DNA from: Oegoconia quadripuncta
Taxonomy: Eukaryota > Arthropoda > Insecta > Lepidoptera > Autostichidae
Direction of reading: 5' to 3'
Length of the DNA: 64,000 nucleotides
NCBI GenBank assembly: GCA_949316235.1
Contig: OX438757.1
Span: 8,116,657-8,180,656, forward strand
Shown in pieces: positions 10,303 to 19,822 of this stretch (position 1 is the first letter of the stretch; every line of letters begins with the position of its first letter). The notes below the pieces were generated by a model. That model ran no database searches. It was not told the origin of the DNA and saw only the letters and a program-made list of their open reading frames with translations. The position numbers were made by a program, and so were the translations under genes.

Positions 10303-11005
10303 TCAAGTATCTTCTTCTTCTTCTAATTTAAGAGCTACGCTTTTGTCGGTGGGGTAACCGCCATTCATTTCTTTTTTCTGCCCTCTCTTTCACATCTTTA
10401 TACGACACGACATGTACCTTCTCCTTTATCTGGCTGATGTAGCCTTTCCTTGGTCTACCTCCTCCTCTATTTCCTTTGAATTATGTTTTTTATAAACATG
10501 TCGTGTCGCATTAAGTGGCGGATCATAATTCCACTTCTGTTCTCTATTGTTTCCAAAATCCCTCTCCGCTCATTCACTCTCCTCAGCACTTCGTCATTTG
10601 TTATCATGTCTGTCCAGCTAATACCCTCCGTCCTTCTCCAACATCACATCTCAAATGCCTCCAATCTCTCCTTGTCCCTTTGGTTTAAAGTCCATGCCAC
10701 GCTTCCGTATAATGCAATGCTCCAAATAAACAATTTTATGAACATGTCGTGTCGTATTAAGTGGCGGATCATAATTCCACTTCTGTTCTCTATTGTTTCC
10801 AAAATCCCTCTCCGCTCATTCACTCTCCTCAGCACTTCGTCATTTGTTATCATATCTGTCCAGCTAATACCCTCCGTCCTTCTCCAACATCACATCTCAA
10901 ATGCCTCCAATCTCTCCTTGTCCCTTTGGTTTAAAGTCCATGCCACGTTTCCGTATAATGCAATGCTCCAAATAAACAATTTTATGAATCTTTTTCTTAA
11001 TTTTA
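10303..11005 (-). pseudogene. LINE reverse-transcriptase C-terminal region, with tandem duplication
   Basis: The minus strand encodes the region after the catalytic RT domain in a common insect LINE: LFIWSIALYGS, WTLNQRDKERLEAFEM, SWTDMITNDEVLRRVNERRG, ETIENRSGIMIRHLIRHD, then in another frame GRPRKGYISQIKEKVHVVSY and a C-terminus ending RQKRSS with a stop at 10328-10330. An AGA triplet tail (10303-10318) follows as the LINE 3' end. Breaks: a TGA replaces the Trp after EAFEM, and there is a frameshift after the duplicated block. Positions 10495-10740 and 10741-10986 are a near-identical 246-bp direct repeat. The palm with the catalytic aspartates is absent. The element is dead. Confidence 0.75.
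10495..10986. repeat. 246-bp tandem duplication inside the LINE remnant
   Basis: AACATGTCGTGTCG recurs at 10495 and 10741, and ATACCCTCCGTCC at 10621 and 10867, each exactly 246 bases apart. I see only a few differences between the copies (gcatta/gtatta, catgtc/catatc, cacgctt/cacgttt). 246 is a multiple of three, so the frame is kept. Confidence 0.9.
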
Positions 11006-11022
11006 TTGATATATTTTATGAT

Positions 11023-11855
11023 TATGTAGGATTGGACTATTTCGGGCCTGTGGACGTTTCAATCGGTCGTTATAGAGAAAAACGTTGGGTAACTCTTTTC
11101 ACGTGTATGACTACGCGAGCAGTCCATCTAGTAATTGTAGAAAGTCTTTCAGCAGATTCGGCGCCATTTTATAGCACGTAGAGGTATTCCTCGGAAAATC
11201 CTCTCCGACAATGGTACGTCGTTTGTTGTGGCAAACCGCCAGCTGACAGAATTCTACTAAGAGTCTGTACAAGATTTTGCAGCCAGCAATCAGTGTGAGT
11301 GGACCTTCCTGCCACCTGTATCGCCATTTATGGGGGGTTTCTGGGAGCGCCTGGTTCGTACGGTGAAGACTACCCTCTTGGCAACATTGAAAGAAAGAGG
11401 CCCAAAAGAAGAAATTCTCTATAGACTTCTTTTGGAAGCGGAAGCTTTGGTGAATTCGAGGCCTTTGACGTACGTTACCCAAAACGAAGACTGCCAGAGC
11501 ATCAGCCGGTTCCATTTCTTGATCGGAACATCTTCGAATCAGCAGTTGCCACTAGTCTAGACGATGGAGTGCTTTCTCTGCGAAAGGCGTGGCAGCAGGT
11601 ACTCCGCCTATCCGAACATTTTTGGAACAGGTGGCTCCGAGAGGAGACAAATTTCGAAATTTGGAACTGAACGACATCGTCCTGGTGGTTGACCCTAATC
11701 TGCCAAGAGGAGTGTGCCCAATGGGCCGAGTGATAAAAGTGTATCCGGGCAAAGATGAAGTAGTGCGAATGGCTGACGTGGCCACCAAAGGAGGTGCGCT
11801 GAAGAGACCCGCACGCAAGCTGGTCCTTCTTCGTGAGGGCATAGAACTTGTGTAG
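11023..11855 (+). pseudogene. BEL/Pao retrotransposon pol remnant: integrase core and C-terminal domain
   Basis: The plus strand carries the 3' part of a BEL/Pao pol gene in at least four frame segments. The integrase catalytic triad can be placed: first Asp in GLDYFGP (codon 11035-11037), second Asp in LSDNG (11207-11209) and the Glu in GGFWERL (11345-11347). Next come ALVNSRPLTYV and LRLSEHFWNRW. The C-terminal domain typical of this superfamily follows (DIVLVVDPNLPRG, GRVIKVYPG, RRPARKLVLL-like) and ends at a stop at 11853-11855. Breaks: frameshifts near 11168, 11557 and 11640, and an in-frame TAA at 11258. Gag, protease and RT are absent. It abuts the LINE remnant directly. Confidence 0.85.
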
Positions 11856-11878
11856 CTACGCTACACAGTGCGGGCGAC

Positions 11879-12002
11879 GTTGGAAACTGCGTGGTGTTTT
11901 TATATCTTTTCTTTTTTTTACATTTTTACTTATCAGTTAATATATTCATATGTGTCAAACGCTTGGATTTTTCTTTACTCACAAATTCCTACATTAGCTA
12001 AC
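11879..12002 (+). repeat. Possible start of the BEL/Pao 3' LTR
   Basis: After the pol stop, a short purine-rich GTGCGGGCGA is followed by CGTTGGAAACTGCGTGG, like the TGTTGG start of Pao LTRs. The stretch ends near TACATTAGCTAACA. No second LTR is present to prove it. Confidence 0.3.
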
Positions 12003-12053
12003 AATACCGAATTATATTGTATGTAATTGTATATGTATATATATATGTATTAT

Positions 12054-12099
12054 ATGTAATTGTATATGTATATATGTATATATACATATACAATTACAT
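12054..12099. repeat. 46-nt near-perfect AT-rich palindrome
   Basis: ATGTAATTGTATATGTATAT... pairs with ...ATATACATATACAATTACAT: two 22-bp arms and two unpaired central bases. A direct copy of the left arm lies at 12021. Probably simple-sequence evolution. Confidence 0.8.
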
Positions 12100-12295
12100 T
12101 TTTTTTTAAATTAACTGGTAATCTTTTTCGGTGGAAATGATTTAGGTTCCATTAAAAAAAAACAATTTTAAATTTAATCCGAAAGGCTAAACCTTTTTAT
12201 TTACAACGGAATGGAGAAGATATTTGTGTTTGGGCACAGGATTAATATAGTACTAACGTATTTGGGGTTACAAGTTCTTTTAAAGCATTGTTGTT

Positions 12296-12481
12296 GACGA
12301 CCGGTTGGTGTAGTTGCGGGTTCGAATATTTTTATGATGAATGCGAATATTTATTCCGGAGCCATGGATGTTTATATAAATATTTATGTATGTTTATCCG
12401 TTAACTAATATCCATAGTACAAGCTTTGCTTAGTTTGGACTAGGTGATTGGTGTAAGTGTCCGAAATTTTTATTTTTTTTG
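12296..12481 (+). mobile_element. SINE-A with internal deletion in the head
   Basis: GACGACCGGTTGGTGTAG jumps straight to TTGCGGGTTCGAAT, losing about 30 bases between the A and B boxes, and also the stretch after the B box. Body and 3' end (TAGGTGATTGGTGTAAGTG) are normal. The pol III boxes are now only a few bases apart. Confidence 0.75.
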
Positions 12482-12829
12482 TTAAGAAACCGCGTAGGTT
12501 CGCGCGAATGTTTCAACAGACTTGTGTTACTGCTAGCAATATTCACAGTGCCGGCGGCCGAGCGCCGGAATATCGACAGGTATTGATAGTGTTCTCGTAG
12601 TGACGGTGGATATCATGGATAATATTACTCACATATTGTCTGTGCCTATATTTTGATACAATAAAAGAGCACGAAAAATAAATGCAGACAAACATTAAAT
12701 AAATTCGTACCAAATAAACAGCTCATTATCTTCTCAGTGTCACAGGGCTAAAATGTCATCATTCGTTCATCTTATTGTGTGCTGGTCATTAAAACGAATA
12801 GGATTACAAAAACAACGTGTGTTATGTGT
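12482..12829. other. No recognisable gene
   Basis: A small CpG-rich patch (GGCGGCCGAGCGCCGG near 12552) is followed by AT-rich sequence. No exon signal. Confidence 0.35.
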
Positions 12830-12985
12830 TTGACGGCGTTGTGTGTGTGTTCTGTCTTTATCCGAACGTAAAATTTTTTTGCTTAATGTTTAAGATTAAG
12901 CCTAGAGAGACGTTCTTAGTCTTGTTTGATGTAAATCGGTTAAGCCGTTTCGAAGATATTTAGTTTTTAACACTATCTTTTGGCC
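12830..12985 (+). repeat. Rep-E copy
   Basis: Contains a GTGTGTGTG run, GTTCTTAGTCTTGTTTGATG, AAATCGGTTAAGCCGTTTCG and AAGATATTTAGTTTTTAAC, the full core of Rep-E. Confidence 0.6.
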
Positions 12986-13079
12986 CAGATGTACTGGACG
13001 ATATATATTTAACACTTTCTTGCATATAAGTATACATATTAAAGGAAACAAAAGAACCAGGATAATATTAAAAATATAC

Positions 13080-13128
13080 GAAAGGCGAGCTTATCTCTAT
13101 AAGAGATCTCTTCCAGCCACAGACCAAT
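13080..13128. repeat. Rep-J fragment
   Basis: AAAGGCGAGCTTATCTCTAT and AAGAGATCTCTTCCAGCC; also at 14300 and 34295. The inner AGAGATCTCT is a palindrome. Confidence 0.6.
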
Positions 13129-14229
13129 CAGTGTGCGTGGCTTCCAGCAAACCTCATATAATCATTTTCTTAAATAATGTATCGGGGGTTTGCTAAATTT
13201 TCAATTTGTAGTTATAATTTTGAGGATGTGGCACGAAATCAAAATTTGGCCTAACAAAATCCACCAGCTCCTATGTTAGTCAGCGAGTGTTAATTTTCAG
13301 ATTGCCCTAAACCATTAAAAAAAAATCATATTATACCCATTTCGTCAAACTTTGTGGTCACAATAGTCGTACATGTCATATAACAAAGTTAATATTAGCT
13401 TTATAAAAGAATATAAGTAACTGTGTACGCATTTCGAATTGACAAACAACTGGAAACTCTCTTGGGGTTGAATTGAAAGCAATATCACCGGATTCGATTT
13501 AAAACTACGCTGTCCCACCCAGCTCAGCCACCGCATTAATGTAGTGAAAAGCAATAAAAGTTAAAAATGAAACACAGCGATTGTCATATGGAGTCCTGAC
13601 GGAATAACCACTGAGTAATAGAGCTTCAAAATATAGTCTGTCTCTCTCGATTTCCAAAAAATTATTTGTTGTAAGGTGATGCACAGCTGCGGTGACCTCT
13701 GTTTCAGATTTAGGATAGCTTTATATTGCTCAAAGACGGGACGAAAATTTAACAAAGGCACTAAAACCGGAGAAAAACAGCTGTTTCAGTTATTTCTTTT
13801 ACCTACTTAGATTTAAATCCCGATCATTGACCTTGAATACGTGGACCATGATGCAAAGAGACAGCGAAATATTAAAGGCGTAAGAAGTATGAAACGTGGT
13901 CATGGAGAAGAATGAAAAGGATTCGTTGGATATGAAAAAACTAATGATGAAGAATTGGTTAATAAGCGACTTCAGCAATATGCTAGAAAAAATACGAGGA
14001 TAAATTATTGTACATTTACTAAAACGCAATCGCATTTTGGTATTTTAAATTAAGAATATTATTATATCGTAGATTATGCTATATTGTGATTATATATCTA
14101 TATTTATTTGATACGAGTAGTACTATTCATAAAAGAAAAAAGTTATAAAATCGAATATTGTTGACATACTGCTGTATCAGCGACCTATTTATTTATTTAT
14201 TTAACACACGGACAATACTTAGCAACAAA
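13129..14229. other. No recognisable gene
   Basis: Three minus frames of 66-78 codons lie here; none shows a motif or splice context. AT-rich intronic sequence. Confidence 0.35.
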
Positions 14230-14345
14230 AGGTTAGCTATTATTAAAACCTTTATTGCACACAAAATAGAATACAAAGAACATTTAACATAGATGATAAA
14301 GTATACAAAGGCTTAATCTCTATAAGAGATCTCTTCCATCAAGCC
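14230..14345. repeat. Rep-J copy
   Basis: TTTATTGCACACAAAATAGA leads to TATACAAAGGCTTAATCTCT and AAGAGATCTCTTCCATC. The same order (TTTATTGCACA, then the ATCTCTT core about 60 bases on) occurs at 34245-34335, so this is a real unit, probably a LINE 3' region in minus orientation. Confidence 0.55.
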
Positions 14346-14427
14346 CCTGACAAGAGAAATAATATTGGAAATATTATAAGTAAACTAAGAATATACGAGT
14401 AACTGGACCAAAGTAGTATACATTCAT

Positions 14428-14590
14428 ATCGTCACAACCTTTATCAGATTCATCCCAAAGGGGGCGGTCAGAGATGTCCCAAATATAAACGTATAAAATG
14501 TACACGTTACAGGGGGAGCCCATCGCCGTTAAAATGTGCAAGTCAGAGCTCTTTGGTGGAACAGTCCCACAGTCGCCTTTTTAATTTAAT
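14428..14590 (+). repeat. Rep-I copy, diverged
   Basis: CGTCACAACC, CAAAGGGGGCGGTCAGAGAT, GTCCCAAATATAAACG, GAGCCCATCGCCGTTAAAA and GTCCCACAGTCGCC follow the Rep-I order best seen at 38690 and 55365. Strand assignment for this family is arbitrary. Confidence 0.55.
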
Positions 14591-15169
14591 ATCATTGGTT
14601 CTTACGAATCACATCTAGAGCGCGTCTGATTCCGTCCCACCGATCAGGACATGAAAACAGGCGTCATATAATCAAAACTTGTACGGCACAAGCGGCCCCC
14701 GACTGCTTCCGGCCACTACGGAGGTTGCCAATTTAGACAAACTAGCTTAATTCTTCGATACCGCCACCCCACTTACAAGCTTTGGCTGGTAATAGACGCA
14801 AAACTACGTTAATCTGTTTTTGTGCACCAACTGAATGTGTACCTGAATTGACATCATTTTATATTTCTCTATCTCGTCGTGATACAGTCTACACCGATGA
14901 ATATGTGGCGCTAATGCAATAAGATTGTGAGTTGCAAAATGCAATCAACTAGTAACCTTAGGGAATTAGGGATGCTATGAAGCTATGAAGCTATAAAGGT
15001 ACCTAAAGAAATATAAATGTCACTAGACGTTCGGTGTAATGAATCGCTTACACTGAAATCCAGTGGTGCTCTCGTCAAATTTTTCTTATTACGTTATTTA
15101 AAAAAAATACGAGATAGTTAACGGAATAAGACACCTACTGGATAAAATAACATGTTCTTATTTTATGAC
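14591..15169. other. No recognisable gene
   Basis: Moderate composition with no repeat match and no open frame of note. Confidence 0.35.
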
Positions 15170-15410
15170 GACGACCGGTCGGTGTAGTGGATAGTGACCC
15201 TGTCAGCGAAACCAACGGTTGCGGGTTCGAATAAATGTTTGTGTGATGAATACGAACATTTATTCCCGAGTCATGGATGTTTATATAAATATTTATGTAT
15301 GTTTAACCGTTATCTAGTATCCATAGCACAAGCTTTGCTTAGTTTGGGACTAGATGATTGGTGTGAGTGTTCGAAATATTTAATTATTATTATATTATTA
15401 TTATTATTAA
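15170..15410 (+). mobile_element. SINE-A, near full length
   Basis: A box GGTCGGTGTAGTGG, CAGCGAAACCAACGGTTGCG and B box GGGTTCGAATAAATG; the CCCGCGACGGG stretch present at 2945 is lost. Body intact; 3' end AGATGATTGGTGTGAGTG then a TTATTA tail that runs into the Hel-like element at 15413. Confidence 0.8.
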
Positions 15411-15412
15411 TA

Positions 15413-15534
15413 ACTAGTTTTCCGCCCGCGGCTTCGACTGCGAGAAATAACGCGTGGATGTGTTTAATTTGTTTATCCCGCGGGAACTACTAACTTTATC
15501 GGGATTAAAAATATCCAATGTCCTATTAATCCAG
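15413..15534 (-). mobile_element. Hel-like element end, minus orientation
   Basis: ACTAGTTTTCCGCCCGCGGC, TTATCCCGCGGGAACTACT and TATCGGGATTAAAAATATCC are the terminal half of a Hel-like element. The other half is missing; a plus-oriented half copy starts a few bases further on. Confidence 0.55.
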
Positions 15535-15542
15535 GGTTAGGC

Positions 15543-15700
15543 TAACTAATATTATAAATGTGAAAGTATGCCTCTTTTCTTGTTTATTTATTCGTTTGTT
15601 GCGCAATCACGGAGAGACAGATAAACGGATTTGGATAGCTAGAATAAATCCTGTTAGTTAGTAAGTCGGGATAAAAAATATCCCATGTGTTAATATGATA
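15543..15700 (+). mobile_element. Hel-like element start, plus orientation
   Basis: CTAACTAATATTATAAATGTG, GTTGCGCAATCACGGAGAGA, AACGGATTTGGATAG and CGGGATAAAAAATATCCCATG are the leading part of a Hel-like element. The GC-rich end is missing. Confidence 0.55.
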
Positions 15701-17309
15701 TTTTTTCTTCCGACTTATTAAGTATAGTGGGACAAAACAGGCCAATAAAAAAAAAGTTATACAATAAATGTCCTGGTCGTACAATCTACAAACCGCAAAA
15801 TCCGGAAATCGTTAATTTCAAATCCCTCGTGGAATAAATACGAGACAAAGTTATATATGCGGTTAATTTCATAGATCGTCTACGTAACTAACTACATATT
15901 TAAGCTTGTCTCTTTAAAAAGTTTGTCAATGGGGTCATTGCAGGGCACGAATCGTACTCGCACTAGACCGTCTTGTTTAACTATACACGGAACTAATTTT
16001 CAATTGTCTACGTTCATTAGACAAATAAATGTTTACAGACGGTTATAAATTGACGGTACTCCAATAGTGTTCCGTTTCGCCATTTTTGATACGGAACACT
16101 AAAAACGAACATTAAGTTTCAAGCTGCAAGTGGCGGTCGAGTAGCGGCAGTGTCGATAGCCGCGTTTTGTTTGACTTGCTCGATCCACGGCCGGTCGCGG
16201 AACTAATTACGCCTCCGGGCGGCATCCGCGCCATTCTTGGCCAACTGTGAAATTAATCGCAAAACTAGTGTGCGATCCTCCCTTCAGTGCGAAAATTTCC
16301 CATTCGAATGTAACATGTAGCTGTTCATATAAAATTGATCACCAATAGATATGCACGTATGTAAGAATTAACTCCAATACACGAGTAGATATCTTTAGTA
16401 TTAAAGTTGCGCTCAAAGGATGGCATGCCAAGGCATGCTTTTGACTCCTAAGAGTAACAACGTCAAATCATAAAAACAAAGAAGACAGTAAGTCGTCACT
16501 GTAAATAATTGAACCGCCAAAAAAGTAGCACATGAACTTTATCTCCCGTGAGCATCAACAAATACCCCGTGATTGCATCTTCAACTCTATGAGACTCGGG
16601 TGACGGCGAACGGGATCGCTCTTAAGTTTGCCAATTTTGGCACATATACACAAAAAATAAAATAAAGGGTATCCCAAACTGAACGCCGAATTTAAATTCG
16701 AATTTAAATTTTTTTGGTCTCAATTAAACCTCATTGAACAAGTTGGTTTAACACCTCACCAATACATTCATATTAGATGATATGAATTACGGTAGTATGC
16801 AGTAGCCGAGCGGCCACTGTTGATTTTCGTTTTTACCTTCCCGGTACTTTAAAGGCGGTCGTCTCATCTGTATACTTGCTCGAGGGAACGAATGTTCAAT
16901 CTAATTAACTTTATCATAAAGTGCCTTTATTACATTGTCGGCTGTCCGAGAGTTTAATCGAACGCTACGGTATTACATGGTAGAATTTTTTATTCGCATA
17001 AATAATGGGTCGGCGAAAAAATATTTACGTATTTTGTACTAAGTACGTAGATGTAATCTCTTTGGTTGAACTGATTGTAAATGGCTGATTTTTTAGAAGT
17101 TGACATCCCGAAATCGAAATATAATTTAAAATAAAATGGAAAAAATATTTCCGGCCATTGGAAATTACGAAGCACAAATGAAACTACGAAGTAATTCAGT
17201 ACAATTTGAAAATTTATTATGAAAAGGCAAAAATGCGACACAAACCACAAAACAAAATTGTGCTGTATAAGGACCTAATGTAGTATGTTGGTTTAATTGT
17301 TTTCGAATA
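15701..17309. other. Unassigned intronic sequence
   Basis: Contains a small stem-loop at 16065-16101 (11-bp arms TAGTGTTCCGT/ACGGAACACTA, 15-base loop) and a CpG-rich patch at 16125-16230 (CCACGGCCGGTCGCGGAAC). No exon is seen; the 86-codon minus frame at 16990-17250 is AT-driven. Confidence 0.4.
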
Positions 17310-17435
17310 CCATACACTATCACCAAATGCTACGTAATTTTTTCTACATTTACGTTCTTTAAAGAACCTCAACCATACACTATCACCAAATGCTACGTAT
17401 TTTTTTCTAAATTTACGTTCTTTAAAGAACCTCAA
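17310..17435. repeat. 63-bp tandem duplication
   Basis: CCATACACTATCACCAAATG recurs at 17310 and 17373. Each 63-bp unit ends with the palindromic core GTTCTTTAAAGAAC. On the minus strand the unit is 21 codons (FFKERK...YVAFGDSVW) repeated in frame within an 85-codon frame, but no family is recognised. Confidence 0.85.
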
Positions 17436-17499
17436 AGTCCGTATTAACTTATTAATTACTCGTAGACAAGACACACGAGACCGGTATACACTCGGTTTT

Positions 17500-18075
17500 C
17501 TGCTACGGAAAACGCTGCTACGCGCTACGTCGTAGGGTTACATTGTAGTCGGTAGCTGAAGTATGCCTTGTTTTCATTAAGGACGCAAATCGTCGATTTT
17601 AATTGGTTTCACAATAGTCGGCAAAAATAGAATTTTGGAGAAGTAACAATAACGGTCCACAAAAAAATCTGTCCTACAAAAATCGGTGCAAGTGTTTCGC
17701 CTGATTCGATTTTTGTAGGCGGTATGTCGTGAGTGATCACACGCTAATACAGATTAATACAGACACTTTCTTAATGGCAGGTGTAAGACGTGTACTTTGG
17801 GCCGGCGTCAAATTTTTCTTACCGACTAAAATCAGCCATAGTCGAGCAAAAATCGGCAGCTGATTTAATGCGCTCGTCTGCTATACTTCTAAGGGATATT
17901 TGACAAGGGACAGCAGTACACTACACGCCCGACATCCGCTAGCGAAAATAAGACTTTTACTCATTAACTGCTCAAGGACGCGACAACCTGTCCGTTATAC
18001 TACGCACTTTTTCGTTACATAGCATAAAATGCTGCTACACGCTACATAATGCTACGTCGTACTCAGTAGCTCAAG
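17500..18075. repeat. Composite repeat bounded by related GCTACG-rich blocks
   Basis: 17514-17565 (GCTGCTACGCGCTACGTCGT, GGTAGCTGAAGT) and 18028-18075 (GCTGCTACACGCTACATAAT, CAGTAGCTCAAGT) are related direct blocks about 510 bases apart. Between them a stem-loop has 13-bp arms CCTACAAAAATCG at 17673-17685 and CGATTTTTGTAGG at 17707-17719. The class is unknown; it could be a non-autonomous DNA element or one element inserted in another. Confidence 0.45.
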
Positions 18076-18147
18076 TGATAATTTTTGTGTGACGTTGAAT
18101 AAAACTATAAAGAGTTTGAAATTATTGATTATAAATTTAACTTCCAA

Positions 18148-18326
18148 TTTATGCACAACAGATTAGCGCATGACCTCAATGTGGACCGCTCTTACCCGGA
18201 ACCTGTAATTAATTTGGGAGGTCGTATCTCAAACAACCAGAACACAATCTCACTATCAACATTGTTGGTGGTAGACTTAGATAAGATGGTGGTAACTAGC
18301 CAGGCGGATATTTAATCTAACACATA
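18148..18326 (-). mobile_element. SINE-C, head missing
   Basis: The plus-strand left end is TTTATGCACAACAGATTAGC and CATGACCTCAAT. Then come CAACCAGAACACAATCTC, TAGATAAGATGGTGGTAACT and AGCCAGGCGGATATTTAA, the SINE-C order. The tRNA-like head seen at 49313-49378 is absent. Confidence 0.65.
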
Positions 18327-18670
18327 CGAAACAGCACGTTACATGACACACTGTCAACGCGCGCGTTACATGACATACCATCTCCGTATATATACACAAC
18401 ATCGCCTCGCAGTCGCAGCCTCGCAAGATGCAGTGTGTAATCCTTAAAAGGAGGCAATGCTATTTATTAATATAGTAAAGTGTGTCGTACTGAGACGCAA
18501 TAGAAGCCGTAGGTATACATTCTAAGCGGGCGGTGGACATTATGACTGATGTCTATCGGAATTTTACTGTTTTGTTTAATGATTAAGAAAATAATCCATA
18601 TTTTAAAATCTATTGATACAGCCCTCGGTCTCTAATATTTTTTTAAACATTATTAGTAATAAATGACTAA

Positions 18671-18893
18671 ATAAATATTTCGGACACTTCCACCAAACAT
18701 CTAGTTCCAAACAAGCAAGGCTTGTACTATGGATACTAGATAAGGGATAAACATACATAAATATTTATATAAACATTATGACCCTGGAATACATGTTCGT
18801 ATTAATCACACAAACATTTACCCCAGCGGGATTCGAACCCGCAACCGTTGGTTTCGCAGACAGGATCAGTATCACCTACACCAATCGGTCGCC
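18671..18893 (-). mobile_element. SINE-A, near full length, minus strand
   Basis: Reverse complement of the family: AAATATTTCGGACACTTCC at the left, TATGGATACTAGATAAGGG, then the head GGGATTCGAACCCGCAACCG (B box) and CCTACACCAATCGGTCG (A box) at the right end. Confidence 0.8.
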
Positions 18894-19564
18894 TATCAAG
18901 ATTAAACCAGAGTATTAAAATTGTTGAGAAAATGAAAATCGGACATAGTTTACCAACCAAATAAATTAATACAAAGTTAAATAGTTTGGACAACAGTAGT
19001 TTGCTTTATACTCAATCTTAACAGGTCCATATCGTAGGGCGGGTACGAGTAAGCGAGTTAAAACTTGTGACCGCAATCACAGCGTTACCCAATTTTGACG
19101 AGGTTGCGACTGAAGCGGTCGCTAATTCACTTGGGGATCGGACACGGGCACCATACCGTTCGCTTTAAGGGATTCGATTACATGCACTCGCGACGCGGCT
19201 ACCTACTAATCTGGGTAGCGATAACTGCATTTTGTGATGCGCAGATTTTCCCAGAATATCTGATTTGCGAAGTAGCAATTTGGATAGCGAAAATTACATT
19301 TAGTGATGGGCAGAATTTCCAGGAATTTGTGATGCATGTGAATGTTTGGCCATGTATTTTATTTAGATTTCATAGACAAATTTGGTACTTTTATAGTTTC
19401 GTAGCTTTATAACGCCCACTAAATCGATCGAAAGATCTCTTTAAGCTAGGTTTCTTTAAGTTAATATAAATAATTAATTATAAGAAGCTCTCTCTCATAC
19501 TTTTGCGGTGCCCTTACAGGTTATCACATGCTTGTACACTTTTATATTTAACACCTATGTGAAC
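18894..19564. other. Unassigned; short imperfect tandem repeat at 19213-19345
   Basis: GGGTAGCGATAACTGCATTT and GGATAGCGAAAATTACATTT, each followed by GTGATG.GCAGA, recur about 68 bases apart. A 105-codon plus frame at 19095-19412 spans this repeat but has no domain, so I do not call a gene. Confidence 0.35.
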
Positions 19565-19603
19565 CATGTGATATGCAATAAATAAATAAATAAATAAAAT
19601 CTA

Positions 19604-19822
19604 ATCTAACTAATATTATAAATGCAAAAGTTTGGATGTTTGTTTGTTGCTCAATCACGGCGAAACAAATGAACGGATTTAATTTTGTTATAAAGGTGGA
19701 ATATACCCTATGTCTTAAATAGGATATTTTTTATCTCAATAAAGTAAGTAGATCCCGCGAGATAAACAAATTTCCGCGATAAAGTTATTCCACGCAGGCG
19801 AAGCCGCGGGCGGAAAGCTAGA
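19604..19822 (+). mobile_element. Hel-like element, apparently complete
   Basis: Starts CTAACTAATATTATAAATGC, continues GTTGCTCAATCACGGCGAAA, GGATATTTTTTATCTCAAT and AGTAGATCCCGCGAGATAAA, and ends GGCGAAGCCGCGGGCGGAAAGCTAG. The GC-rich hairpin followed by a CTAG end supports a rolling-circle (Helitron) origin. It is the best copy in the window. An AAAT microsatellite (19575-19599) precedes it. Confidence 0.6.

Noticed and set aside
10483..11181. 232-codon plus-strand open frame
   Set aside because: It is antisense to the duplicated LINE tail and then runs by chance into the BEL/Pao integrase. The repeated peptide half is only the DNA duplication, so it is not a gene.
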